From: Muricea muricata | Lineage: Eukaryota > Cnidaria > Anthozoa > Malacalcyonacea > Plexauridae | DNA length: 64,000 bases | Direction: 5' to 3' | Assembly (NCBI GenBank): GCA_963855995.1 | Contig: OY979723.1 | Coordinates: forward strand, 2,051,001 to 2,115,000 | Shown here: positions 11,846 to 21,696 of the stretch, one piece after another | How the letters are laid out: every line of letters begins with the position of its first letter | Numbering within the stretch: the first letter of the stretch is position 1 | The notes under the pieces: generated by a model | The model's database searches: none | Told to the model about the DNA's origin: nothing | The model's input: only the letters and a program-made list of their open reading frames with translations | Program-made: the position numbers and the translations under genes

Positions 11846-14800
11846 ATGACGGATTTTTTGCCAAAGATATCCAGTGCAAAAGATTGGCCAGAAGCTTGGA
11901 AAGATTTGCAAGTAAGATCGTTAGAGGAAAACGTCATTTCAAAGTGGGAAGCGGGAAAACGAAAGATCAGTTATAACTTTTAATTTTGTTTGTTTACATA
12001 ATTTCCTAATCTCTTTGGAGATGTTTATATTAACCAGGCTGGCTTGTTTGATCTAGAAATTTATGGAGGGATCTCTGATGTGCATTTGAAAGTCACAAAG
12101 CACGTTGAACCCAGCCAGCCTGGACCTATGCGGCAATTATGACTTAATGCACCAGTCAATGTTTGCTCCAGGCACAGGTATCTGGCAAAACCTGTGGGTA
12201 AGCCTGATCCCCACCTCCCTGGGGCAAACCATTGAGGACGCATAACATGTACTAATCAATATAGACCCCTGTACTCCCCTGGCTGGGGCATTGCAGGATG
12301 TTATGAGAGGATTAACATTTTTTGCCTGTTTATTGGTGAGTTCTGGTCATTAATATAGCAAATGTATAAATCATTTCTCATTAAATAAATTATTATGATT
12401 AATTAATAAATCAATAAATTATAATAATAATAATTATTATTATTTATTATTAATAAATTGTTATTATAATTATTTCTCATTAAATTATTTATCAATTAAA
12501 TAAATTATTTCTTATTTTGTAACACCATTGCCCTAGTGCTGTAGAGATTATATGGAGGGCTGCATAAAGTCCTGAAATAGCAAATTTGATATTTATTACA
12601 AAAATAACAGAATTTTGTAAAATAACTTGCATGCAGACTAATTCCATTTTGACCCACCTAAGAGCAGTAGACTTGTCGTCATGCTAATTTTCCTTGGCTT
12701 TTATGCGTTTCACAGAACTATTTGACTATTTCTAACAGCTTTTTTCACTATGGATTGTTTTAGACAATTGACAGTTTATTGCGATGTTCAGTCTGTGGTG
12801 AATTTTTCAAAGATACAACTTTCATTCCATCTTGTTCTCACAATTGTAAGTGACAGGTATTTTCAGGGGTGCTTCCAGATGCATCTCAAATTTTGTGGTC
12901 CAGTGTAGGTGGTCCAGTGTAGGTGGTCCAGTGTAGGTAGTATTCTACAATAAGCTGTCGTGGTTTGTGTCTGAACTACCTGAAAAAGATATCTCAAACG
13001 TGGTGGTCCAGTGTAGGTACTATTCTACAATAAGCTGTCGTGGTTTGTGTCTGAACTACCTGAAAAAGATATCTCAAACGTGATGGTCCAGTGTAGGTAG
13101 TATTCTACAATAAGCTGTCCTGGTTTGTGTCTGAACTACCTTCAGGAGAAAGATATCTCAAACATTGTGGTTTAGTGAGGGTATACTCTACAATGAGCTG
13201 TTATGGTTTGTGTTTGAACTACCTGTCTCACATGGTAGTGATTTATACTACTTAACATTTACACTTTTCTTTCAAAACTTCAGATTGTTCTCTCTGTATC
13301 AGAAGGTATATATGCATTAACTCAAAATGTCCCATATGTGATGTTGTAAGTGAACAAACATTGAATTACTGTAGAAATTTAGAGCTTGAAATACTGCCTA
13401 AAAACTAGACCCAACAAACTAAACCATTCCAAAAATAAATAAGAGATTAAGTTAAGAAAGTACTTAAATTGTCATGTAATTGTAAGCCACATCAGACTTG
13501 TACTGGTAAGTTCATTCTGTCCAGATAGACTTCAATTTCATCAGCCCAAAAGCAATCAATGAATATCTTGATTTTAGTCTAAATACCAGTTTAATACAGT
13601 ACAATATGTGTTTTCAGAATGTCCAAGACACCCAGCTAGAAAACAACCGAATAATTGACGAAATTGTAAAATGTTTTGTCCAAATGCGCGACAAGTTGTT
13701 GGATGTCGTTAAAAACAGTTCCAACAATATTCCTGAACAACAAGTGAAGAAAAACAATGAATTAGGCAAGGGAGTTAAGACAAAAGTTGGAGATAAATCA
13801 AGATTTTTTACTACAAAGGTCGGTTAGAAAACCTGAATCTCATGTCCTAATCAAACAGGAACTGTTACAAGAGTTGCATGAGAGTTGATGAGAGTTGAAA
13901 AGCGAGAGTTTGTATACGAGTTTTCTCAGACTACCCTTTTGGCCAGGTCAAACGAGAAAAACAGTTGCATGAGAGTTGATGAGAGTTGAGAAGCAAGAGT
14001 TTGTATGAGAGTTTTCGTAACTCTTATGTCCTGGTCAAACGAAAACAAGAGTTACAGGTAGATAAGAGTTGAGAAGCGAGATTTTGAGAACAAAAGTTGA
14101 ATGAGAGTTGAGAGTTTGTTTGAGAGTTTTCCCGATAGCCCAGTTAAAGGTCGCCAAACAAGAAATATAGTTTGCTGTACGAGAGTTGACAAGAGTCGAT
14201 AAAATATACAGAATAACTATCTTGTTTTCATTTACGCACATCTTAGGACAAAGCTACAACATCACAAACAGCAAAACCGTCCCAAAAACGACATCGCAAA
14301 GATTCGAGCGCATCGGAAAAATCTTCCAGTAACGACAGGTGGTCGCCTGTCGAGCGAAAGAAAAAAATGAAACGTTCAAGTGTTCGAGACGACAGCTCAG
14401 ACAGCGATGAAATATCAATCATTGAAAACTCTACCCCAAAGCGGTCGCCTGGACTTACGTCGCTCGCTCGTCTTGGGAAAGATGGAAAATGTCAAGACAA
14501 CGAAGATTTAGGTAGTAATTTGATCAAAAAGCTTAAACATTAAGCATATTGGATTCAAATTGTGTGTTAGATGATTATTTGAAGTTGACTCATGAGTGAA
14601 ATGAGCAAAAATGAGCCGAGGCAAACCAAGATTTAGTTAGTGGTTTGACAAAACTAAAAGGCTAAAAACTTTGAAAAGCTTTAAAAGAGCGGTTGAAATT
14701 GCGTGTTAAAACCACGTTGTTTCAAGAGTAGTTACGAAAATGTTTTCAATTGGTGGAGGCAAAGAGCAGCCGCCATTTTGAATTTATTTTGCCTCATGTA

Positions 14801-17800
14801 TATCTACTTCTAAAATTGCCTTATGAAATTGTTTCCCTTCGGAATTTGAGAAAGTACGTATAATTAACTAAAAACGTACGTGTGAGCAAAAGTGAGAACA
14901 AATGAGCAAAAATGAGCACATACGAGCAAAAGTGAGTACATATGAGCAAAAGTGAGTACATAAGAGCAAAAGTGAGTACATTATGAGAAAAAGTGAGTAC
15001 ACATGAGCAAAAGTGAGTGCATAAGAGCAAAAGTGAGTACATTATGAGTAAAAGTGAGTACATTATGAGTAAACGTGAGTACATATGAGCAAAAGTGAGT
15101 ACATTATGAGTAAACGTGAGTACATATGAGCAAAAGTGAGCACATATAAGCAAAAGTGAGCACATAAGAGTAAAAATGAGTACGTTATGAGCAAAAGTAA
15201 GTACATATGAGCAAAAGTGAGCATCTTATTCCGCTTGTGTATTATTCAATACGTGAAATGACTTCGGAGCTTTTCTTGTAGTGGACTGCCCGGTTTGCGG
15301 TCAGAAGATACCAAACGCCAGAATCAACATTCACTTGGACACATGTTTGTCAGGCAAAGAAAGGAAAGAAAATTTGAGGAGGTAAATAATATGGCGGCGA
15401 TGTTCAAATTTCGTCTAAAAGGTTTAAGGTCCATTGGACCTTTAACCTTTTTTTATTTTTGCCTGTTTCAAAAGGTCCGTTGGAGCTTTAACCTTTTAGA
15501 AGAAATTTTGAAAAGAATCGAAATCGGAAAAAATATTACCACAGCTTTAAAGAGCATCCTAAACTTAGTAAAATTGCTAAGTTTAGTTGTGAAATGTTGT
15601 AAACTGTAGAAAATATAGCCTTGCGAGGCTGGCAAATTTTCTGTAGTTTTGTATTATCCGTGAGAGATGAATACCCAAGGGTATCAACTGGGTATTATTT
15701 TCCACCCGTAATACAAATGTATACAAAATTTGCCAAATTCGCAAGGCTATATTTTTCAAATTTTAGAACATTTGACAACCAAACTTTGCAATTTTACTAA
15801 CTTCAGGATGGTCTTTCAAGATGTGGTAATATTTTTGCCTGTTTCGAATTTTTTCGCCTGTTTCGTCTAAAAGGTTAAAGGTCCATTGCGCATGGGCTTT
15901 GCATTTATTTTAATGCCTTGCCACGGCCGGAATGGAACCTTCGACCCTTAGAGTGCTAGATTGAAAACATCTGAGTACATATACATTTCTTTTATCTTTT
16001 CAGTTCGTCATCGCAATCTCCCGCAAAAAAGGATCCGGAAGCATTCGAAGCATCTTCGCACATTGGCGCCAATTCATTTATGTACGTGATGTACGCTAAC
16101 TTAACATGCTATAGCATGCTTTGTCCCCTTAGTTGGACTGAATTTATCCCACTATATCCCCTCGTATCATCTCTGTTCGCAGTCCCCAGGTGGTAAGAAG
16201 GAAGCCACTGAACAAACTCGTCTATGCTCTGCTGTCAAACACTGATCTCAAACGCAAGATGAAAGAACATGGACTGTCCAACAAAGGGGATCGCCAAGTA
16301 AGAGCGATGTAGCGAAAAATGATCGCTTCGGCAGGGTAAATTTACTTTCGGCTAAAAGCCAGTTGATGTGAATTGTTCTAGGTGATAATTTTTTTGAACT
16401 TCGTCGCTGTATTGTAATCATAACTCCTAGCTCATGAAATAATTTTCCTGTTCCAAAACGTGGGTCCAACTTAGAAGAATTGCAGACCACTATTCTAATA
16501 TTTGAGGTCCTTTTAGACTTTGATTAAACGACATCAAGAGTTTACTGTAATGTACAACAGCGAATGCAGCAAGCCAAAGCCGAAGACAGGTATGTATTGC
16601 ATATGGATGTTTCCAATCGATGAAAAAGCAACGGCTAATTAAGAATGACAGATGAGATACGAGAGTTTGAATGAAAGTTTTTTCAACTTTCATGTCCTGG
16701 TTAAACGAGAACAAGAGTTTCCTGAGAGTTGAGAGTTTGTATGAGAGTTTTCTTAACCCTCATGTCCTGGTCAAACGAGAACAGGAGTTACATGAGAGTT
16801 GAGAAGCGATAGTTTGTATCAGAGTTTTCTCAACTCTCATGTCCTGGACAAACGAGTACAAGAGTTGCATAAGAGTTGATGAGAGTTGAGAAGCGAGAGT
16901 TTGTATGAGAGTTTTCTCAATTCTCATGTTCTGGTCAAACGAGAACAAGAGTTGCATAAGAGTCAAGAAAACATATAAATCCTATGTTTCCTTGTTTGCC
17001 CATGCAATGACTTTAGATTTAACACATACAGCTACATTTATGCGCACATATATAATTCGGATGTTCAAATAATCTGCATGTCTGCATTAATTTCCACAGT
17101 ATCTGAAATCGTTCGTTTGGTTGAAGAAGGAGAAAGGAAGAAAAACAGACCAGTTGAAAATCGCGATAAAGTGAGTTCTTTGAGGGCAAAAATTTCTTTA
17201 TTTTTCATATTAAGCAAGGTTACACCGTCAATTTTTTGTCTTGGCTGGCAATAACGTTTGATATACGCCTCAGTTGATTCGTTTATAATGGTTTTCTTGT
17301 TGTAGCTAAACTTTGAACGAACTCAAAATCAGGAGGATATCGATAAAAAGAAATCTGAATACCGTAGGAGCATTTGTTGGATCACTTAATTAGTCGCTTA
17401 TTCCAACACTGCTAACGGTTTTAATTCATCTTTTCTTTGTCAATTTACAGTGTCGCAGAATCATAGTGAGTTTACCCGACTCATAAATGAAATTAGAAGT
17501 AGAAAAAAGAAAGGGAATGGTGGAAATAATATAGGCAAGTTGCTTTGTGTTTTCGTCAAATTCACACCACTGGTATGTGTCTCCGTCAATATTTCGTACC
17601 TGGAAATATTTCTTCAATCTTGTTTTCGTACCTGGAAATATTTCTTCAATCTTGTTTTTGTGCCTAGAAATATTTCTTCAATCTTGTTTTCGTGCCTGGA
17701 AATATTTCTTCAATCTTGTTTTCGTACCTGGAAATATTTCTTCAATCTTGTTTTCGTACCTGGAAATATTTCTTCAATCTTGTTTTCGTACCTGGAAATA

Positions 17801-20800
17801 TTTCTTCAATCTTGTTTCGATCGATTTGGATTGTGATGTTTTAAAATGGGGTCTGCTTATAGGGTTAACCTCTTGATCCTCCAGCAAGAGCCTATCATGA
17901 ATTAAGTTATTAGTTAGGTTATATCTATTAGTATAGGTTTACATTTGTAATACGAATTCCTTCTTGATATGGCATTTGAATAAATTTTTTGATTGATTGA
18001 AAATAAACAGAGGTGTAGTAGAAATACCGAAACTAAGACCCCGTTCACATGCACGATACCGGCAGAGTTTGAAAACGGTATGAAATTCTTACGTTTAGGG
18101 GTTGCGTTCACACGATGCCGGTATGAAATTGTGTGAAACCGTAACGCTAACCGTAAGAGTTTGAAAACGGTATACGTACCGTAAACTTTGAAAACAGAAC
18201 GAAATTCAACCGTCAGACTACCGTGTGAACGCCTAGCCGTAAGAGTTTCATTACGGTTATGCAAAACATTTTAGCGTGCGAATTTCAATAAAGAAATGAA
18301 CAAAAGTTGTAACAAGTATAACTCTACCGGTACCGTGTGAATAGTTGAAAACGTAATGATTTTTAAACGGCAGAGTTTCATACCGGTATCGTGTGAACGG
18401 GGTCTAAAACAGGGAGTTCAACATTAAGCCATGGTTCACGAATCTCGTCAATTCCCCATGCATTCTGGAATGTGGCCAAAAACATGACGTAACAGAAGTT
18501 ATCAATTTTACCCGCTTGTTCCAAGTTGTGAACAAGTTGCAACAAACTTGTCAATTTCATCAAGTTGCAAAAGTCCGTAACTTAAAATCAGGCTTGTTGC
18601 AACTTGTCATTTGCGGACGTGTTACAATTCTTGAAACAACTTGCAGCAAGCCTGTGAATAACAAGTTCTGAAAAAAACCTGCAACAGACTTGTGAACAAG
18701 CTATCGAAAGGCGTGCAAGCGCATTGTGATATCGGCTTGTTGATAAAAAGGTATTAACAGACTTGCTCATGCAACTTTGTAAGTTTTTAATTGGTTTTGT
18801 GAACTTTTCCAAATTTAAGAAGAGCTCGTCATTTCAACTGCCCGTTAAATATTAAAGAGGGGTTACAGTCCGTTCTGCGCATCGGTTTTGCTCATAACAA
18901 AGGTGGGCCACCAAATATAAACATTGTCCAAATTTCACATTTTTCGAACTCTTTTTGAATTGAAACTCTGGTTTACGTTCATGTATAAGCATAGCAAACC
19001 AGAAAAGTGTCAGATATTCATTTAGTAAGTCATATTTTACGAATATAGAATTTCAAAATGTAAACAAAGCGTTTGTTTACATTACGGACTGTAACCCCTC
19101 TTTAACAATCACCTTGTTAACGCCCTCATTTCTCATCTTTTATAACATGTTTGCTTTATTTTAAGATGACAACCGTGAAGCAAGCACCAGCAAGATGGAA
19201 CCTGGTCCTTCTACAAGCGAAGAAAAGTTTGTAAAACGTATTTTGCCCTCTGACGACGAAACTGCGAGTAACAGCAGCGGCACAGATTTCGAGCCGGTTC
19301 AAAAACGTTTCAGCACCCCCCGTCGCCAGCTCAGGTCTTCGACCGTGACAGAAAAGCGCATTACTCGCAGCAGCGCAAAAATACCCGAAAAAATTGTCGA
19401 GGAAGTGGATGAATCCTGCAGCTGTGGTACAACAGAGGATGAAGGGGAAGAGAAGGAGTGTGATGACCCTGTTGATCGTATGGAATCATGCACTGCCACA
19501 ACTACCCTGCCTGATCCCCCATCACCCTTATTACTTGATGGTCTTTGCGAGAAGGAGGCTAAGGTCTCTGATCACTCAGGAGTAAGTTTAGCAACTGATA
19601 ATAATCAGTCGTTAGACAGAACTACAGGGTGTATAAAAAAAACGGAGCCCATCTTTTGTGTCTAATTATTTCTAAATTACTGAAGTTTATAGCACAATTT
19701 TCGACTTGTTTTAAACCACGTTCTTTTCTCTTTCTAACAAGCCGTAATTCGTATTTTTACTCCCAGTAACGTATGTGCTATGACAAATTTAGTAAAAGCT
19801 ATCGATTTGAGGTGCCCTACAATTATGCAAATTCACTATGTCTTTCATGGTCGCCAGTTAAATTTTTAATTTTTTCCCTTATTACATAATGGTATTTCTG
19901 TTAAACATAATAAAACTTGTTATAAAGCTTTACAGAAGATAACGGACCGTTTACTTCAACAAAAACCTTAGATTTATGTCAAAATAATGATCGAAATTAG
20001 CGCTTTGTTTATCCGCGCGTGCACAATGCTGTCGAAATTGCATAACTGATCAATATTCATGAAGTCGATACAAGCTTGAACTATCCGTTCGTAGTGCACG
20101 TTAACGGTCCGTTATCTTCTGTAAAGCTTTATAACAAGTTTTATTAAGTTTAGCATAAATACCATTTATGTAATAAGCGAAAAAATTAAAAATTTAACTG
20201 GCAACCATGAAAGACAGTGAATTTGCATAATTGGAAGGCATCTCAAATCAATAGCTTTTGCTAAATTTGTCATAGCACATGCGTTACTGGGAGTAAATTA
20301 CGAATTACGGCTTGTTCGAAAGAGAAAATAACGTGGTTTAAAACAAGTCCAAAATTGTGCTATAAGCTTCAGTAATTTAGAAATAATTTGACACAAAAGA
20401 TGGGCTCCGTTTTTTTTTTGATACACCCTGTAGAAAACCATTTTCTTCCTGGTTCGTCCACTTTCGTGAAACATGGCTAGGAAACAATGTTTTCTGGTTT
20501 GTGAGGAAAAATGGCCAGGAAACAATGTTTCCTGGTTTGTCCACCTTCAGGAAACATGGCTAGGAAACAATCAAGTTTATCGGCTTGTCCACCTTGAAAA
20601 TATTTGCCAAGAACGTAATGGCTGTTTATTTTCGCTTTAGGAAAGCTCTGGGAGTGAATGTATATTACATATATCCGGGTTTGGTGCACCAAGCCCAATT
20701 AAAAAGTATGTTCGCTGCTTGCTATTCATTATATTTATTCAAACATTTAAACTTGTTCTCTTTAAGTCCTTCAAGTTTCATTCAATCTGTTTTTTGTAGC

Positions 20801-20863
20801 AAACTTCCTGAAAGTCCGCCTCAAGACGATGATGGGGATCAGTCGGAAGAAATAGAGTTTTAG
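11846..20863 (+). CDS. RAD18: E3 ubiquitin-protein ligase RAD18, 15 exons
   Basis: RAD18 works with the E2 enzyme RAD6 to mono-ubiquitinate PCNA at stalled replication forks, starting translesion synthesis. Exons: 11846-11911, 12764-12845, 13284-13345, 13618-13818, 14247-14511, 15282-15381, 16004-16081, 16183-16297, 16517-16589, 17100-17170, 17306-17363, 17451-17534, 19166-19581, 20641-20705, 20800-20863; total 1800 nt, 599 aa plus stop. Visible domains: C3HC4 RING (C30, C33, C46, H48, C51, C54, C65, C68); UBZ4 ubiquitin-binding finger (C228, C231, H243, C247, starting VDCPVCGQKIP); SAP DNA-binding helix pair near 290-332 (RKPLNKLVYALLS ... KRHQEF), followed by the region that binds RAD6 in relatives. 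The acidic, Ser-rich C-terminal part makes it longer than human RAD18 (495 aa). Intron 12 uses a GC donor (G|GCAAGT). An AATAAA lies at 20872-20877. Exons 14 and 15 are short but keep phase. Confidence 0.93.
12365..12515. repeat. AT-rich low-complexity, self-complementary
   Basis: Runs of AATAAT and ATTATT with several self-complementary stretches lie in RAD18 intron 1. No element ends are visible. Confidence 0.7.
12890..13235 (+). repeat. 80-bp minisatellite (family C), locus 1
   Basis: About four copies of an 80-bp unit containing GGTGGTCCAGTGTAGGTA, then ATTCTACAATAAGCTGTCGT, then GAACTACCTGAAAAAGATAT. The first edge has short duplicated pieces of the unit start. It fills much of RAD18 intron 2. 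The same family is found at 45128-45560. Confidence 0.9.
13855..14200 (+). repeat. hairpin minisatellite (family B), locus 1
   Basis: Diverged copies of the unit GAGAGTTGAGAAGCGAGAG ... TTCTCAACTCTC ... GTCCTGGTCAAACGAGAAC in RAD18 intron 4. The two 12-base segments GAGAGTTGAGAA and TTCTCAACTCTC are exact reverse complements, so each unit can fold. Confidence 0.85.
14880..15225 (+). repeat. 20-bp minisatellite in RAD18 intron 5
   Basis: About seventeen copies of a unit close to ATGAGCAAAAGTGAGTACAT. The minus strand shows a long spurious open frame of Leu, Ile, Cys and His. Each unit carries a GTGAGT or GTGAGC, matching a 5' splice donor, yet the flanking RAD18 splice sites remain the only ones that keep the frame. 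Confidence 0.9.
15410..15895. repeat. fold-back element in RAD18 intron 6
   Basis: Inverted arms at about 15525-15645 and 15735-15845 share AATATTACCAC, TAGTAAAATTGC and TAGCCTTGCGA with their complements. Outside them GTCTAAAAGGTTTAAGGTCC and a near copy flank the element as direct repeats (near 15412 and 15867). A related copy lies at 20980-21290. Confidence 0.7.
15900..15960 (-). mobile_element. possible SINE remnant
   Basis: On the minus strand, GGTTCCATTCC inside AGGGTCGAAGGTTCCATTCC resembles a degenerate polymerase III B box with a following CGGCCGTGG. It is too short to classify. Confidence 0.25.
16650..16975 (+). repeat. hairpin minisatellite (family B), locus 2
   Basis: About four copies of the family B unit (GTCCTGGTCAAACGAGAAC with the GAGAGTTGAGAA/TTCTCAACTCTC pair) in RAD18 intron 9. 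Open frames on the minus strand through it are repeat products. Confidence 0.88.
17596..17819 (+). repeat. 32-bp minisatellite, seven copies, RAD18 intron 12
   Basis: Seven almost identical 32-base units (GTACCTGGAAATATTTC then TTCAATCTTGTTTTC) run without gaps; copies 2 to 4 carry a few substitutions. High identity between units suggests recent expansion. The unit length is not a multiple of three, so the array is open in two frames with the same peptide pattern; neither is a gene. Confidence 0.95.
18037..18404. mobile_element. Harbinger-like MITE, 368 bp
   Basis: The ends GACCCCGTTCACA (left) and its complement (right, ending GGGGTC) are flanked on both sides by TAA (18034-18036 and 18405-18407), the 3-bp TWA target duplication usual for PIF/Harbinger transposons. 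The core holds repeated motifs containing AAAACGGTATGAAATT and TACCGGTA but no transposase. It lies in RAD18 intron 12. Confidence 0.65.
18480..18815. repeat. GTTGCAACAAG-type dispersed repeat
   Basis: Same degenerate family as at 3000-4000 (CTTGTTGCAACTTGTC, CTTGCAGCAAGC and similar) in RAD18 intron 12, directly after the Harbinger-like element. Confidence 0.65.
18856..19101. mobile_element. piggyBac-like MITE, 246 bp, TTAA target sites
   Basis: Terminal inverted repeats AGAGGGGTTACAGTCCGT and complement are bounded by TTAA at 18852-18855 and 19102-19105, the hallmark of piggyBac-type insertion. The interior contains TTTCAAAATGTAAACAAAGC. A related copy with worn ends lies at about 43515-43700. 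No coding capacity. Confidence 0.7.
19625..20430. mobile_element. 806-bp fold-back element, TA target duplication
   Basis: Arms of roughly 330 bp are reverse complements: left begins CAGGGTGTATAAAA and right ends with its complement. TA dinucleotides flank both ends (19623-19624, 20431-20432), as for Tc1/mariner-type elements. There is no transposase. It sits in RAD18 intron 13, 43 bp past the exon 13 donor, and the RAD18 reading frame stays open into its left end if the donor is not used. Confidence 0.8.
20440..20590 (+). repeat. 45-bp minisatellite (family D), locus 1
   Basis: About three diverged copies of the unit with GGAAACAATGTTTCC and TTGTCCACCTTCAGGAAACA. It abuts the fold-back element in RAD18 intron 13. 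Confidence 0.85.
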
Positions 20864-20979
20864 TATTTCAAAATAAATGGGAATCTCGTAGTATTCTCGT
20901 AGTATTATAAAGAAATATATATATTTTATGATTTATGAACGAGGTGCATTGTGTATTAGTATTTAAACTGCTTAGACTT

Positions 20980-21290
20980 GCACAGTTGAATGTTTGACCA
21001 AATTTGGATCCAGGCAAATCTTCCACCTTATCTAGAAAGATCATTTATAGTTAGCAAAATTGCAATGTTTGGTGAAGAAGCTACGTGGTACAATACGGAA
21101 AGCAGAGCCATGCAAAGTTTGCATAGATTTGTATTACTTGCGGAAAAATTCACGACTGGATTGGTAGCTTTTTCCGCGTAATAAAAAATCTGCACAAAAT
21201 TTCACAAAACTATATTTTCCAACATTTCACCACCTAAACTTTGCAATTCTACTAATTGTAAGATGTTTTTCCTACCTGGGATGACGAATT
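20980..21290. repeat. fold-back element related to that at 15410-15895
   Basis: It contains TTAGCAAAATTGCAATGTTT and a downstream inverse segment AACTTTGCAATTCTACTAA, the same internal pattern as the RAD18 intron 6 element. It lies between the RAD18 polyadenylation signal and the 3' end of the RYBP/YAF2 gene. The rest of this gap (21291-21696) shows nothing recognisable. Confidence 0.55.
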
Positions 21291-21696
21291 ACATCTTTCT
21301 TGACCAGATCATAATTTAGTGTCACAAGCAAATTGTCCATTAAAATTTGAGTAATCTTAGATTGCTATTATGCTACTTGGATTGTTATTATAAAAGTCAT
21401 TACGTTTAACGAAGACAATAATATGGTTAGGTTTCCTTTCTAGTGCAAGGATCATGAATTATTACCAGTAATGTGTAAGAGAAAGTACTATGTGGTTATA
21501 ACGGGGATGTTTTGTTGCATTGTTGCAATTAGATAGAGGAACCCTTCATAATAGAAAGTGAAGGCTAAGCACACAATCAAGCATGTTAATTAATTAATTA
21601 CAATATATTTACTATTCTCTACTAAATTAGTGTAAAAATAAATCAATAAATAGTCACTATTTACAGCATTATCAAATATAGAAAGTTAAAAACATG

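Noticed and set aside
14821-15165. Minus-strand 114-codon Leu/Cys-rich frame
   Set aside because: It comes entirely from the 20-bp minisatellite in RAD18 intron 5.
19582-19665. Extension of RAD18 exon 13 into the transposon as a true C-terminus
   Set aside because: A perfect GTAAGT donor at 19582 in the right phase, and two further exons ending in a stop next to AATAAA, give a better model; the read-through stays possible only as a minor isoform.
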